Part shown: positions 8,885 through 19,585 of the stretch, piece by piece
Numbering within the stretch: the stretch's first letter is position 1
Layout of the letters: every line of letters starts with the position of its first letter
Source of the DNA: Alphaproteobacteria bacterium
Lineage (GTDB): Bacteria; Pseudomonadota; Alphaproteobacteria; UBA11136
DNA: 42,242 bases
Direction of reading: 5' to 3'
Assembly (NCBI GenBank): GCA_016776635.1
Contig: JADHSZ010000019.1
Coordinates: 1-42,242, forward strand
The notes under the pieces: model-generated
Databases searched by the model: none
What the model was told of the DNA's origin: nothing
What the model saw: only the letters and a program-made list of their open reading frames with translations
Translations under genes and position numbers: made by a program

Positions 8885-11800
8885 GGCTCTTGTTTCACGA
8901 ACCTGCCATAGCGCAGCATGATAGCGGGAAGCACCAGAAGATTGAGGATGGTGGAGGAAATCAGCCCGCCGATGACGATGGCCGCCATCGGCCCCATGAT
9001 CTCGCGCCCCGGATTATCGCTGTTCACCGCGATGGGCAGCATGGCAAGCGCCGTCACCAGCGCGGTAATGAGGATTGAGGGCAGGCGTTCCTGGGCGCCG
9101 CGAATGGCAGTCTCGCGGTTCCATGTCATGTTTTCGGCGTCCACCAGATGCTGGAAATGGGACACCATCATGATGGAATTTCTAAGCGTAATCCCGAACA
9201 GGGTAACGAATCCCACCAGCGAGCCGATGGACAGCACGCCGCCCGTCAACAGCGCCGCGGCCACCCCGCCCACCAGGGAGAATGGCAGATTGACGAGCAC
9301 CAACAGCATGTTCCTCACGCTGGCCAGGGCCACATAAAGCAGCACCAGGATGCCGACGCCGGCAAGCATGGAGTGCACCAACAGTTCCTCCAGAGATTTG
9401 GCCTGAGCCACCGCCGCGCCGGTAAACTCAAGATAGGTATCGGCGGGAAGCGACATATCCTCGCCGATACGGGCCTTTAATTCATCAAAGAACGAGGCCA
9501 GATCGCGCCCGTCCACGTTGCACGTCACCGTCTGCAAACGCTGGGCGCCGCTGTGGAGGATCACATAACGCCCTCCCGAGGGGATAATATCGGCCACATC
9601 CTGCAACGAGATAATGCGTCCGTCGGGTGTGCTCAGGGGCAATTTCTCCACGCTGGGCGGCTGGCGGCGCAGGGACTCATCCATAATCACCACCACCGAA
9701 AATGTCCTCGCCCCGTCATAGACCTGGCCCACCTTGCGCCCCTCATAGGCGGTCTGAACCGCGCGGAAGACCTGCATGGGGCGGATGCCGTAATGCTTTA
9801 AGTCGTCGAGACGAACCCTGACCTTCAATAACGGCGTGCCCGGCGGCGCGCGGAGCTGGATATCGGTGGCGCCGGGAACCGTCGCCATGACCCGCGCCAC
9901 CTCCTGGGCCTTGCGGTCGAGAAGATCGAGATCGTTGCCGAAGATATTGACCACCACCGGCGCGGTATAGCCGGAGATGGTTTCGTCCACCCGTTCGATA
10001 AGAAAGGTATTGAGCTCCGAGGCCATGCCCGGCGTATCGTCAAGAATATCCCTGATGGAATCCTTGACCCGTTGCTGTTCCGGCCCCGACAGGGGCACCA
10101 GGTCGATCTCGTATTCGCTGTAATGGGTGCCCAGGGTATCGGCGCCGCGTTCGGCCCGTCCCGCCCATTGGGACACCGAACGCACCCCCTCGATACGGCT
10201 CACCCGGCGCATGATGTCACCGCCCACACGCAGGGATTCCTCGATCGAGGTGCCGGGCACGCTGGCGGTATGAATCATGTAATGCCCCTCGCGCAGTTCC
10301 GGCAGGAAACTGCCGCCCAGCAACGGCAGCATGGCGATACCGCCGCCGCAGAACAACAGAACGCCGATGATGGCGAAGCGGGGATGGCCACTGATTTTCG
10401 CCAGGGCGCGGCCATAGAGGGGTTTGAGAAAGCGCACCACCGGCGGATCGTCGGTTTTCTCCACGCCCCCCAGCATCATGCAGCACAGGGCCGGGGTCAC
10501 CGTCAGGGCCACGATCAGGGACGCCATAATGGCCAGGATATAGGCGATTCCCAATGGCTCGAACATACGCCCGGCGACCCCGCTCATGGTCAACAGGGGC
10601 ACGAAAACCAGCATCACGATGAAGCTGGCATAGACCACCGAGCCGCGCACTTCCATGGAGGCGTCGAACACCACCTGGACAAATGATTTCGGCGCTTCGA
10701 GGCGGCGGTTTTCACGCAGGCGGCGAAAGATATTTTCGGTATCGATAATGGCGTCGTCCACCACCTCGCCCAAAGCGATGGCCAAACCGCCCAGCACCAT
10801 GATGTTGATGCTGGCGCCCATCTCCACCAGAACCACCGCCGCGCTGATCAGCGACAGCGGTATGGCCGTGGCCGAGATAAAGGCGCTGCGCATGTTAAAC
10901 AGGAACAGGAACAGCACCGAAATCACCAGCACCGCACCGACCATCAGATGGCCGGTAATATTACCCAGCGAGGCCTGGATATAATTGGCCGGACGGAACA
11001 AATCGCCATGCAGGGTGATGCCCTGTTCGCGGAACCTGTCGGAAAACTCCTCGAGCGCCACCTCCACATTGCGGGTCACGGCCATGGTATTGGCCCCGTA
11101 CTGGCCGATCACCATCATCAGCACGCCCTGCTTTTGCCCGATGCTGGCGCCGCCGATGCGCGGCTCCGGGGCCACCACCACTTTCGCCACATCGCCCAGG
11201 CGCAAAGTCACGCCCTGGTGATGGCGCACCACCACATCGGCCAGCTGAGCCGCCGTCTTCGGCTGGCCCTCGGTGCGCAGGACAATGCGCTGATTCTTGT
11301 TCTCGATGAACCCGGCGCCGAGAACCCCGGTGGCGTCTTCGGCCGCGGCCACCACGTCCTCGATGGAAAGGCCGTGACGGCGCAGGGCGTCGGGCATTAT
11401 CTGAATCTGGAACTGCCGTACCTCGCCGCCGAACACATTGACGTCGGCCACACCGGCCACACTCAACAATCGCGGCGTCACGGTCCAGTCCACAAGGGTG
11501 CGCAGATCCATCAGCGACACCGTCTCCGAGGTCACGCCGATGGTCATGATGGTGCTCGATGACGAGGTCAGCGGCACCATGATGGGCGGGCCGATTCCTT
11601 CGGGCAGCTGTGTGGCTACATTAGCCAGCCGTTCGGCCACCAATTGGCGGTCGAGGAAAAGATCGCTGTCGTCGTCAAAAATAAGGGTCACCACGGAGAG
11701 GCCCTGGATCGATTGCGAACGGATGGAGTCCAGCCCCACCTGACCGCTCAGCGCGTTCTCGATCCTGCGGCTCACCTGCACCTCCACCTGTTCCGAGGAC

Positions 11801-11967
11801 AGGCCCGGCGACTCGGTCTGGATAATCACCAGCTTGGGAGAGAATTCGGGAAAGATGTCGAGACTGGTCTGGGACAGCCGATAGCCGCCATAGACCAGCA
11901 ACAAACAGGACAGCGCCACGATGACGCCACGGAAACGAACGGAAAAACGGACGAGGGAGGCAAGCAT
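8881..11967 (-). CDS. RND efflux pump, heavy-metal-efflux-like (CusA/CzcA family)
   Basis: 1028 residues, the normal size of an RND permease. It begins with the first transmembrane helix and periplasmic entry DIFPEFSPKLVIIQTESPGLSSEQVE. The fourth-helix proton-relay segment reads ALGEVVDDAIIDTENIFRRL with D404 and D405, close to the CusA/CzcA pattern. Further helices follow (~340-500 and ~870-1020), split by the second periplasmic loop. With the adaptor and outer-membrane genes just upstream it forms a complete tripartite pump driven by the proton gradient. Metal export is likely from the family, but I cannot assign a metal; a different small substrate is possible. Confidence 0.9.
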   Translation of the reverse strand: MLASLVRFSVRFRGVIVALSCLLLVYGGYRLSQTSLDIFPEFSPKLVIIQTESPGLSSEQVEVQVSRRIENALSGQVGLDSIRSQSIQGLSVVTLIFDDDSDLFLDRQLVAERLANVATQLPEGIGPPIMVPLTSSSSTIMTIGVTSETVSLMDLRTLVDWTVTPRLLSVAGVADVNVFGGEVRQFQIQIMPDALRRHGLSIEDVVAAAEDATGVLGAGFIENKNQRIVLRTEGQPKTAAQLADVVVRHHQGVTLRLGDVAKVVVAPEPRIGGASIGQKQGVLMMVIGQYGANTMAVTRNVEVALEEFSDRFREQGITLHGDLFRPANYIQASLGNITGHLMVGAVLVISVLFLFLFNMRSAFISATAIPLSLISAAVVLVEMGASINIMVLGGLAIALGEVVDDAIIDTENIFRRLRENRRLEAPKSFVQVVFDASMEVRGSVVYASFIVMLVFVPLLTMSGVAGRMFEPLGIAYILAIMASLIVALTVTPALCCMMLGGVEKTDDPPVVRFLKPLYGRALAKISGHPRFAIIGVLLFCGGGIAMLPLLGGSFLPELREGHYMIHTASVPGTSIEESLRVGGDIMRRVSRIEGVRSVSQWAGRAERGADTLGTHYSEYEIDLVPLSGPEQQRVKDSIRDILDDTPGMASELNTFLIERVDETISGYTAPVVVNIFGNDLDLLDRKAQEVARVMATVPGATDIQLRAPPGTPLLKVRVRLDDLKHYGIRPMQVFRAVQTAYEGRKVGQVYDGARTFSVVVIMDESLRRQPPSVEKLPLSTPDGRIISLQDVADIIPSGGRYVILHSGAQRLQTVTCNVDGRDLASFFDELKARIGEDMSLPADTYLEFTGAAVAQAKSLEELLVHSMLAGVGILVLLYVALASVRNMLLVLVNLPFSLVGGVAAALLTGGVLSIGSLVGFVTLFGITLRNSIMMVSHFQHLVDAENMTWNRETAIRGAQERLPSILITALVTALAMLPIAVNSDNPGREIMGPMAAIVIGGLISSTILNLLVLPAIMLRYGRFVKQEP

Positions 11968-12009
11968 GGCCGTCAGCAGGCTCCCTTACGAGACCCCGGC
12001 AACCCAGCG

Positions 12010-13062
12010 CTAATCATCGTCATCACCGCGAATCTGCCAGCGAAATTCCTCGGACAACAACATCTGGGCGCCGCCCAGCACCAGTTCATCCCCTGGCTTC
12101 AGGGCATCGGCCACGAACCACCCGGCGCTGGTTTCTTCTACCGTGGGCACGGCGCGGCGCACGAAATGATCCTCGTCGGCCCTTAAGTACACCCAGGCCC
12201 CGCCCGAATACCAGACCACCGATTCATGGGGGACGATAATGCCTTGCCGGGCGTCGGCGGCGCTGGAAATCCGCACATCCACCACCATTCCCGAGCGCAG
12301 GCTTTCAGCTGAAGCGCGGAAGAAATACGTCTCGCCCTGGACCACCGGATCGGTCTGCGGCGCCGGAGAAATGAAATCGGCGCCGAGCGGAGACTCAGGC
12401 CCGCCGTTACGGAACACGGCAACGTTATCCACGCCTGAGGGCATGGTCTTACCCGCCGGCAGCGTCACCAGAATCAGCTTGTCGCGCCCCGTGACGAAAG
12501 GCTCGAAACCATCCGATTCACCGCCCTCACCGCCCAACGCCGATTGCGCCAGGGTGCCACCCCATTGCCGCCGCGCCATGTCACTGATGGAGCGCAGTGC
12601 GCGGCGCGCCCCGCTGGTCCGGGCGCGGTCCTTGTCCCGCGCCGCCACGGCCTGTTGCAGGGTCTTGGCCGAAATATCCCCACGCAGCTGTTTTAAACGT
12701 TTGGCTTCCTTTTTCGAGGCCGCCAGGGCGGCTTGCGCCACCTCCAGATCCACCCGCGCCTCGTCGTAACGGGCGCGCAGGTCGAGCAAGGGCTGAATGT
12801 CGAGAACCCGCCCGAATGCCGAAAACTCCGGCGTATGGCGAACGGCCTCGGCCTCGAGAATAATAATGCCGCTTTGTTTCTGGGCCGCCGGGTCCAGAGT
12901 CACCATGGGCACGCCGTCGATGATTTCCACCCGGGAAATATCATCGTCGTCGTCATCGTCCGCTTCGGCAGCGGCGTCCCAGCCGGACAGGCCAAACGCC
13001 CCGGTTGCCAAAAAAACCGCAACCAGCGCAAATCCAGCCACATTTTTAAAGCCGCGACTCAT
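12010..13062 (-). CDS. RND efflux periplasmic adaptor (membrane fusion protein)
   Basis: 350 residues. It opens with a signal sequence (VAGFALVAVFLATGAFGLSG). Directly after it comes a run of seven aspartates (about residues 35-41), and the protein ends in four more. The middle has the coiled-coil hairpin region (RARYDEARVDLEVAQAALAASKKEAKRLKQL) and then beta-barrel segments such as GQ/GETYFFRASAESLRSGMVVDVRI, as in CusB/HlyD adaptors. It links the pump to the outer-membrane channel. It overlaps the upstream TolC-like gene by 4 bases and precedes the pump by 42. The acidic runs may bind metal cations, which is an inference. Confidence 0.87.
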   Translation of the reverse strand: MSRGFKNVAGFALVAVFLATGAFGLSGWDAAAEADDDDDDDISRVEIIDGVPMVTLDPAAQKQSGIIILEAEAVRHTPEFSAFGRVLDIQPLLDLRARYDEARVDLEVAQAALAASKKEAKRLKQLRGDISAKTLQQAVAARDKDRARTSGARRALRSISDMARRQWGGTLAQSALGGEGGESDGFEPFVTGRDKLILVTLPAGKTMPSGVDNVAVFRNGGPESPLGADFISPAPQTDPVVQGETYFFRASAESLRSGMVVDVRISSAADARQGIIVPHESVVWYSGGAWVYLRADEDHFVRRAVPTVEETSAGWFVADALKPGDELVLGGAQMLLSEEFRWQIRGDDDD

Positions 13063-14549
13063 GGTGATGTTCCCGTTTCTCCTGAATTTCCGTCCTTTAT
13101 GCCATAAATGGACGGGAAATCATCGGCTAAGGCGACGCTGCCGTCCAAAGGCTGCTGAACCGCGTCCTCGAGACGGCCGAAGGCATGCTGGGCGGCGATA
13201 AAAGCCTCCAGGCGGGCGCGCTCGGCAGCCACCAGTTCGAGCCGCGCCACATCCATATTGAGACGATCGGTGGCCCCCAGATCAAAGCGCCGTTCCACGC
13301 CCTCCAACAGGGCCTGTTGTTCGGCGATCAGGGACTGCGCCGTCTGCAGCGCCTTGAACCGTCCCACATAATCGGTGCGCGCCCGCGCCAGCCCGGCCAG
13401 CACCCGGGCCTGAACGGCGATGAAGCGGGCCGCTTCCAGTTCGCGCCGTGCCCGCGCCTCGGCGATGGGGCCTTCATTGAGATTGAACACCGGCAACAAC
13501 AGCGCCGCGCCCAGGCTCCAGATTTTGTCGCTCTGGTCCCAGGCAAAACCCGGCGACAGGGTGAGGTCGGGATACTGCCGGGCGATGGCCCCGCGCAACG
13601 CCGCCTCGCTCGCCGCATAGTCGGCCAGGCCCTTGCGGATATCCAGCCGGTTAAACAGGGCCGCCTGTTGCACGGTTTTCGAAGAAAGCGATCCCGGCGC
13701 CAGCGCCTTAAGGCCGCTGCTGTCCACCCTCACCGACCGCAGGGAGTCATAAGGAACCCCGAGAACCTCGGCCAGGGCGGCGCGCGCCGTCTCCAACCGC
13801 CCCCGGCCAGCATCCAGTTCGATCCGGGTTTTCTGGCGGCGCAGGCGCGCGGCGCTGGTCTCATAGCGCGAGGCCTCCCCCAGCTCATAGCGTTTTGCCA
13901 ACAGCGCCACATTGTTCTCGACCACCTCCAGCTCCTGCTGCAAAAGCTCCGCGCCCGCCGTCGCGGCGTGAAGCTCCACCAGTCTTTCGCGCAGCCGTGA
14001 GCGCACCCTCCAGGCGGCGGCGGCAACATCCAGCCGCGCGGCCTCGGACAACGCCTGCGCCCGGTCCACCCTGGCGGCGCGCTTGGAGGGCAACTCCAGG
14101 GAAAAATCAAACCGCAGCGACCAACTCCACAGGCTCGAGGAATAATCCTCCTTCTCGCTGTGACGTTCGGGATCAAAGGAAATGCCGGGGTTGAGGAGCT
14201 GCGATGCTGTTTCCTCATAGGCGCGGTTCACCTCCCATTGGGCGCGGGCCACCGCCAGATCTGGATTGTAATAGAGGGCGAGAAGGGTGAGCGCCGGCAA
14301 ATCCCATACGGAACGCGGCCAACTCTCCGCCTCAATACCGTGTTCACGCAGGAACTCCCGCAGCCCCGGATCATCAAGGTTACGCGACTGCAGGGTTTCG
14401 ATGACCCGGTACGGCTCCAGCGGCTTGGGCTCATAGACCTGCAGCGTGCATCCACTCAGGACAACAAGGGCCAACATCACACAGGCCATTACCCCGCCGC
14501 CAAGGCGACGGGAGGAAAACGATTCTTGTGGGGAATGAATATCAGGCAC
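13059..14549 (-). CDS. TolC-family outer-membrane efflux lipoprotein
   Basis: 496 residues. The N-terminal signal ends in a lipobox (VVLSGC), so the mature protein should be lipidated and anchored in the outer membrane. The rest has the duplicated long-helix pattern of the OEP/TolC family: ALYYNPDLAVARAQWEVNRAYEE, RLRERLVELHAATAGAELLQQELEVVENNVALLAKRYELGEAS, and a second similar half ending AERARLEAFIAAQHAFGRLEDAVQQPL. It is the first gene of the efflux operon, and a promoter is expected in the 93 bases upstream (14550-14642). Confidence 0.88.
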   Translation of the reverse strand: MPDIHSPQESFSSRRLGGGVMACVMLALVVLSGCTLQVYEPKPLEPYRVIETLQSRNLDDPGLREFLREHGIEAESWPRSVWDLPALTLLALYYNPDLAVARAQWEVNRAYEETASQLLNPGISFDPERHSEKEDYSSSLWSWSLRFDFSLELPSKRAARVDRAQALSEAARLDVAAAAWRVRSRLRERLVELHAATAGAELLQQELEVVENNVALLAKRYELGEASRYETSAARLRRQKTRIELDAGRGRLETARAALAEVLGVPYDSLRSVRVDSSGLKALAPGSLSSKTVQQAALFNRLDIRKGLADYAASEAALRGAIARQYPDLTLSPGFAWDQSDKIWSLGAALLLPVFNLNEGPIAEARARRELEAARFIAVQARVLAGLARARTDYVGRFKALQTAQSLIAEQQALLEGVERRFDLGATDRLNMDVARLELVAAERARLEAFIAAQHAFGRLEDAVQQPLDGSVALADDFPSIYGIKDGNSGETGTSP

Positions 14550-14642
14550 GCGGTAATGAAATAATTGATTGAGAACGGCGGAGTTAAAGGACCGTTACTT
14601 TTAGCCTGTTTTCCGCCCCCTGGCTATCGCATGCGCCTGTTT

Positions 14643-15617
14643 TTAGGGGATTAACACCGTGGAGCCGGTGGTGCGCCGCGCCTCGAGATCACCATGGGCT
14701 TCTCCCGCCTCGGCCAGGGGACGGGTGGCGCAGACCTCGATTTTCACCACGCCCTGCGCCACCACACCGAAAAGCTCGTCCGCCATGGCCACCAGGTCTT
14801 CGCGCGCTTGCGTATAATGAAACAGCACGGGGCGGGTCAGGGTCGCCGATTTGGCGCTGAGAAGGCCCAGCTCCACTGGCGGCACCGCGCCCGAGGCCTG
14901 GCCGAAACTCACCAGATGGCCCAGCATGGCAAGACATTCCAGCGAGGACTCGAAGGTGTCACGGCCAACCCCGTCATAGACCACATCCACGCCACACCCT
15001 TCTGTAATCGCCTTAACCTCCTCCACATAACCGCCACCCTCATAAAGCAGGGCATGGTGACAGCCATGGGCTTTCGCCTGTTCCGCCTTGGCCTCGCTGC
15101 TCACGGTGCCAATGACGCGCGCTCCCAGATGGCTCGCCCACTGGCACAAAATCAGCCCCACTCCACCGGCCGCCGCATGGACCAGAATGGTTTCACCCGC
15201 CTTGGCGGCATGGGTGCGGCGCAGGAGATATTGCGCCGTCAGGCCCTTCAGCATCATGGCCGCGGCGCTCACATCGTCGATTCCATCGGGCACTCTCACC
15301 AACTGGTCTGCCGCCATGATGCGTTTCTCGGCATAGGCTCCCACCGGCGGCGCGGCATAGGCCACCCTCTCGCCCACCGCCACTTCCGTCACGCCTTCGC
15401 CCACCGCCTCCACCACACCGGCTCCTTCCATGCCGATGATGGCGGGCAGTTGCGGCAGCGGATAGAGCCCGCTGCGGTGATAGATGTCGATATAGTTGAG
15501 CCCCACCGCCGTATGACGAACCAGCGCCTCTCCGGGGCCGGGTTCGCCCAGCTCCACGTCTTCCCATTTGAGAACTTCCGTACCGCCGGTTTCGTGGATG
15601 CGAATGGCCTTGACCAT
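14643..15617 (-). CDS. NADPH:quinone oxidoreductase (zinc-free MDR family)
   Basis: 324 residues, standard for Qor. The N-terminal catalytic fold has GLNYIDIYHRSGLYPLP and GMEGAGVVEAVGEGV. The cofactor domain has AAAGGVGLILCQWASHLGARVIGTVSS, an NADPH-binding Rossmann motif. The zinc-binding residues of alcohol dehydrogenases are absent. It would reduce quinones or conjugated carbonyls with NADPH. It lies 6 bases after msrB, and both may serve oxidative-stress defence. Confidence 0.92.
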   Translation of the reverse strand: MVKAIRIHETGGTEVLKWEDVELGEPGPGEALVRHTAVGLNYIDIYHRSGLYPLPQLPAIIGMEGAGVVEAVGEGVTEVAVGERVAYAAPPVGAYAEKRIMAADQLVRVPDGIDDVSAAAMMLKGLTAQYLLRRTHAAKAGETILVHAAAGGVGLILCQWASHLGARVIGTVSSEAKAEQAKAHGCHHALLYEGGGYVEEVKAITEGCGVDVVYDGVGRDTFESSLECLAMLGHLVSFGQASGAVPPVELGLLSAKSATLTRPVLFHYTQAREDLVAMADELFGVVAQGVVKIEVCATRPLAEAGEAHGDLEARRTTGSTVLIP

Positions 15618-15623
15618 GAAGGA

Positions 15624-16031
15624 CTATTCCTTATCTGGATCGGGCTTGAGGCCGAGGGAGACGGAATTGATGCAATAACGCAGATTGGTGGGAAGCGGGC
15701 CGTCATCGAACACATGGCCGAGATGGGCGTCGCATTTGCTGCAGGTAACCTCGGTGCGGCGCATGCCGTGGCTCACATCGGTTTCCGTGGCGGTACTGTC
15801 GGGGGATGAAGGCTGCCAGAAGCTGGGCCAGCCGCTTCCCGAATCGAATTTTGTCTGCGACGAAAACAGCTCCTGACCGCAACAGGCACAGACGTAAACC
15901 CCCGGCGTCTTACACTCGGCGTATTCGCCGCTGAAGGGGGCTTCGGTGCCTTTCTCGCGGCATACCTCGTATTGCTGCGGCGTCAGCTCCGAGCGCCACT
16001 CTTCCTTGGACTTGGTCACCTTATCGCTCAC
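15624..16031 (-). CDS. msrB: Peptide-methionine (R)-S-oxide reductase
   Basis: 135 residues. Zinc-binding CxxC pairs are at C48/C51 and C97/C100. The catalytic cysteine is C120 in [10 protein letters not shown], and the substrate pocket GSGWPSF is intact. It reduces methionine-R-sulfoxide in proteins in the cytoplasm (no signal sequence is seen). Its start overlaps the stop of the sulfatase gene by 4 bases, so it is in the same transcript. Confidence 0.96.
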   Translation of the reverse strand: MSDKVTKSKEEWRSELTPQQYEVCREKGTEAPFSGEYAECKTPGVYVCACCGQELFSSQTKFDSGSGWPSFWQPSSPDSTATETDVSHGMRRTEVTCSKCDAHLGHVFDDGPLPTNLRYCINSVSLGLKPDPDKE

Positions 16032-18040
16032 TTACTGTCACCTCCCGCCTCGACCAAGGACATGCCGTCCCCGGAAATATCCCCGGCAAGATCATGATAG
16101 CGCCGCCCATAGAACATGGCATGGGCGGTCTGGGTGATGGCAATGGCCTTGTTCAGCGCCGCCGGGTCTACGGCCGCGGGCGCCAGGTCATCGGGGCCGA
16201 TTTCCATGGTATAGCCCCGGGGTTTGCCCGAGGGCACCAGCACCGCCACGTCCTTTCCGTCGCCATAGGCGATCTTGTAATTGTGCGACATGACCACTCG
16301 CCCTTCGCTCTCGCTCTCTCCCTCACCCACGCGGCGCAGGTCGACCCCGAAAAAGGGACTGTCGTAACTCACCCCCAACAGCCCCAACAGGGTCGGCCCC
16401 AGATCCATGATGGTGCCCAGGGCGGTATTGCGCTCGGAGGTAATATGTTTGGGCGCATAGAACAACAGCGGCACGCGATAGGAAGGCACCGGCACCTGGG
16501 CCGCGCCATAGATGCGTGGCCCGTGATCGCCGACGAAAATAAATACCGTGTCGTCGAACCAGGAATGGCCGCGCGCGCGCGCGATGAAGTCGCCGAAGGC
16601 CCAGTCGGCATAGGTGGCGGCGTTCTGGCGGCGCTTGGCGGCGGGGTCTTTGTCTATACGCCCTTCGGGATAGGTATAGGGGCGGTGGTTGGAAACCGTC
16701 AGCAGGCCCAGGAAAACCGGCTTGTTCTGGGTCTCCTCCTCCCCGGCATAAGCGTCCATGCGTTTGAGGGCCTCGGTGAACAGGTACTCGTCGGCCACGC
16801 CCCAGGAGGTGGTGAAGCCCTGGTCCTCGATATCGCCGATATCCCACACATGGTTGAACCCGATGGACTCCCAATAGGCCCCCATATTGTCGAAGATACC
16901 GCGCCCGCCATAGATAAAGCCCGTCTCATAGCCCAACCCATTCAACAGGAAGGGCAGCGAATTCATACCTTCCGACCCCGACCGGCGCGAGGTGGAAATA
17001 CCAGGGATCGGCGGGAAAGAGGTGAGGATGGCCTCCAAGCCGCGCACCGTTCGCGTTCCCGTGGCGTAAACATTGGTGAAAAACAGCCCTTCCTTCCCCA
17101 ACGCCGTCAGGGCCGGGGAAATGCTCTCCCCGGTCTTGTTGTCGAGATCGTCCACATAGACCGAGCCGAAGGATTCCTGCAACACCAGCACCACGTTGAG
17201 AGGTTTGGCCGTCTCGCCACTCTCCACCCGCCGCCACAGTCCGCCCTTACCGGCAAGAGGGCGCGTGTTGTCCTGGGCCACCATGGCGCGGGTCATGTCC
17301 ATGGCTTCCTCGGCGGGCAGGGAAGGATAAAGCCCGGCATATTCCGCATCATTGGTGAGCGCGGCGCGGAACAGGCTGTGCTGGGCGTTGATGGCCACTT
17401 CGTTGACGGCGCGGGCGTCGCCCACCTTCAACGGCCCGAAATTAAGAAGCACCAGCGCCACCGCCAGATACCCCGCGCCATGTTTCAGGGCATGACGCCC
17501 TTCACCCGGCAGGCTCTCCGCGCCCAGCGCCGCCGACAGGCGATGCCGCAAGGGCCAATAGAGCGCCGCGGCGGCCAGCGCGATGAGGGGGAATACCGGC
17601 CTCAGATCAAAGGATTCGCGGATATTGCCCACCACCTCATGGGGGAAGATCAGGTAATAATAGGCGATGCCGTTGGGGCGGCTGTCGAATTCGTTCCAGA
17701 ACACGAACTGGGCCACCTCGATGAACACCAGCAGAAACAGCATGGCATAGAGCAGCACATGGCCCGCCACGGCGAACGCGGGACGCCGCCACAAAGAGGC
17801 GAACAGGTACATCCCGGCCAGGAAGGGCAGCCCCAGCACCACCCCCATGGCCGCGTCATCCACCAGCCCGATGGGCAGCGTCAGCAACAGCGCCGGGAAG
17901 CTATCGGCATGGGTAGCCGAGACCCAGCCCATCAGGGCGATCCGGTCCAATGTCTGGATGATGACGAAAACCAGCAGACAGAGAATCCAGAAACCAAACC
18001 GGGGCGGCAAACGCGACAGCAGCATGGAAAATCTGTTCAC
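16028..18040 (-). CDS. LTA synthase-like membrane sulfatase (phosphoglycerol transferase family)
   Basis: 670 residues. About five transmembrane helices in the first ~200 residues are followed by an extracytoplasmic sulfatase/alkaline-phosphatase-fold domain. The metal-binding/nucleophile signatures are [33 protein letters not shown] (the Thr near residue 328 is the likely nucleophile) and FVGDHGPR near 503. In Gram-negative bacteria relatives act as OpgB-like phosphoglycerol transferases or lipid A/glycan modifiers; the substrate cannot be told from sequence. It is the first gene of a set with msrB and the quinone oxidoreductase, and is divergent from the histidine kinase at 18288. Confidence 0.9.
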   Translation of the reverse strand: MNRFSMLLSRLPPRFGFWILCLLVFVIIQTLDRIALMGWVSATHADSFPALLLTLPIGLVDDAAMGVVLGLPFLAGMYLFASLWRRPAFAVAGHVLLYAMLFLLVFIEVAQFVFWNEFDSRPNGIAYYYLIFPHEVVGNIRESFDLRPVFPLIALAAAALYWPLRHRLSAALGAESLPGEGRHALKHGAGYLAVALVLLNFGPLKVGDARAVNEVAINAQHSLFRAALTNDAEYAGLYPSLPAEEAMDMTRAMVAQDNTRPLAGKGGLWRRVESGETAKPLNVVLVLQESFGSVYVDDLDNKTGESISPALTALGKEGLFFTNVYATGTRTVRGLEAILTSFPPIPGISTSRRSGSEGMNSLPFLLNGLGYETGFIYGGRGIFDNMGAYWESIGFNHVWDIGDIEDQGFTTSWGVADEYLFTEALKRMDAYAGEEETQNKPVFLGLLTVSNHRPYTYPEGRIDKDPAAKRRQNAATYADWAFGDFIARARGHSWFDDTVFIFVGDHGPRIYGAAQVPVPSYRVPLLFYAPKHITSERNTALGTIMDLGPTLLGLLGVSYDSPFFGVDLRRVGEGESESEGRVVMSHNYKIAYGDGKDVAVLVPSGKPRGYTMEIGPDDLAPAAVDPAALNKAIAITQTAHAMFYGRRYHDLAGDISGDGMSLVEAGGDSK

Positions 18041-18287
18041 AGTGCTCGAAATGTAATAGGTTTACGGGGGGTTGCCAATGGCGGCTTTTCCAAGGAGCGG
18101 CCTACCAACGGCAAGCTTGCCCACAGGCGCGGGCACCATAGAGAAAACACTCGTTGCCGTCCATGCTTCTCAAGCCCATGTAGTCATAAACACAGGCTTC
18201 ATGAAGCGCCCCTTATATCCGCTTACCGGTGATTTCCCGCCATGAGAACCAAGGGGCATCTGAGTCCGGGTCACATATGGTCGTGCC

Positions 18288-19412
18288 ATGACGGATATCT
18301 TCCTCGAAATTATTCGCGCACTCGTATTGTTGGGTATCGTGATTTTCCTGTCGTATTCAGGGCGCAACCGCTTTGAACAGTCCCGAAAAGGCTGGAATTT
18401 CATCATTTCAGGATTCGGACTCTTATTGTTCGGAAGCATCCTCGATATCAGCGACAACTTCGAGAGCCTCAACCAGTTCATCCTTATCGGCGATACCGAG
18501 ACCGAAGCGTTTCTGGAGAAATTCGTTGGTTTTTTGGGAGGGTTCGTCTTTCTTGCCATTGGTCTGTACAAATGGATTCCAGGTGTTCAAGACTTGTCTG
18601 ACCTGGTCGATATCCGTACCCGGGATCTCCAGGGGGCCAACCAGTTGCTGCTCTCGGAAATTGCTGAACGTAAACGGGCCGAGAACGTAAAGAATGACTT
18701 CGTCTCCACCGTCAGTCACGAACTTCGGACTCCGTTGACCTCGATCAAGGGCTCTCTTGGCTTGGTCAGGTCCGGTGTCGTGGGTGAATTGCCGGATAAA
18801 CTCAGGTCGATGCTTGACATCGCCTACAACAACTCAGACCGCCTAGTCCGCCTGATCAACGATATTCTCGACATCGAGAAGATCGAAGCCGGCAAGATTG
18901 ATTACCATATGGCTCCTCTTGAGCTGGGCGAATTTCTGGAACAGGCGCTTCAGGCCAACGAAGGGTACGGGAAAGAGCACAACGTTACCTTCTCGGTCTC
19001 CATTGAAGTTCCCGAAGCGAAGGTGTGCGGAGACCATGACCGCCTGATGCAGGTCATGTCTAATCTGATTTCCAACGCCGCCAAGTTTTCATTTGAGAGC
19101 GAACAGGTTGAGATTTCTTTGTCTCGCCAGAGCAAGGGTTTCCGTATTGCGGTCACTGACCACGGTTCCGGCATCCCTAGGAAGTTCCGGGACAAGGTGT
19201 TCGATAAATTCTTGCAAGCCGATTCCTCCAACACCCGCCGGAAGAGCGGCACCGGTCTTGGCCTGTACATCACCAAGGCCATAATCGAACAACACGGTGG
19301 CGCCATCGACTTTGATACTGAGACCGGAAAAGGAACAACTTTTTACTTCGACCTTCCGGAGTGGACAGGGAAAGAACCCGTTGTCGGCAAGACGGCTGGG
19401 ACTCATCCCTGA
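18288..19412 (+). CDS. Membrane sensor histidine kinase
   Basis: 374 residues. Three predicted membrane segments (about 5-23, 36-53 and 79-97) make a small sensor with no obvious ligand domain. A short coiled linker leads to the HisKA domain with phospho-acceptor H144 in VSTVSHELRTPLTSIKGS. The ATPase part has the N-box region MSNLISNAAKFS and the G-boxes DHGSGIPRKF and GTGLGLYITK. No response regulator is adjacent, so this is an orphan kinase. The start has only a weak ribosome binding site; the 18041-18287 gap is a divergent promoter region shared with the sulfatase gene. Confidence 0.92.
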   Translation: MTDIFLEIIRALVLLGIVIFLSYSGRNRFEQSRKGWNFIISGFGLLLFGSILDISDNFESLNQFILIGDTETEAFLEKFVGFLGGFVFLAIGLYKWIPGVQDLSDLVDIRTRDLQGANQLLLSEIAERKRAENVKNDFVSTVSHELRTPLTSIKGSLGLVRSGVVGELPDKLRSMLDIAYNNSDRLVRLINDILDIEKIEAGKIDYHMAPLELGEFLEQALQANEGYGKEHNVTFSVSIEVPEAKVCGDHDRLMQVMSNLISNAAKFSFESEQVEISLSRQSKGFRIAVTDHGSGIPRKFRDKVFDKFLQADSSNTRRKSGTGLGLYITKAIIEQHGGAIDFDTETGKGTTFYFDLPEWTGKEPVVGKTAGTHP

Positions 19413-19469
19413 TCTGTGAAGACGATACCCACATCGTAACGCTGCTTGAGACAATCCGTCGGCCCAAAT

Positions 19470-19489
19470 GGCCCAGGGTGCGTCGGGCC
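19470..19489 (+). repeat. Conserved-loop hairpin, copy 1
   Basis: Stem GGCCC/GGGCC around the 10-base loop AGGGTGCGTC. It lies between the histidine kinase and the methyltransferase. A partial sequence resembling the tail of another copy (cgtcggccc) sits just upstream at 19458-19466, mirroring the arrangement at 41230-41266. Confidence 0.7.
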
Positions 19490-19585
19490 CTTAAGCCCGT
19501 ACCCTCATAACCATTTCCACCATCGTATGGATCGGGTACGGTTCCCCTGGCCTTGAGGATTGTCTTGGAAAAGCAGGGAAAGAAA

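Noticed and set aside
16570..16583. Alternating CG run of 14 bases, possible Z-DNA
   Set aside because: It encodes ordinary residues in the sulfatase gene and is explained by high GC content.
16094..18232. A 712-codon open frame antisense to the LTA-synthase-like gene
   Set aside because: It mirrors the codon pattern of the real gene on the other strand, has His/Gln/Arg-rich composition with no domain, and is typical of GC-rich DNA.
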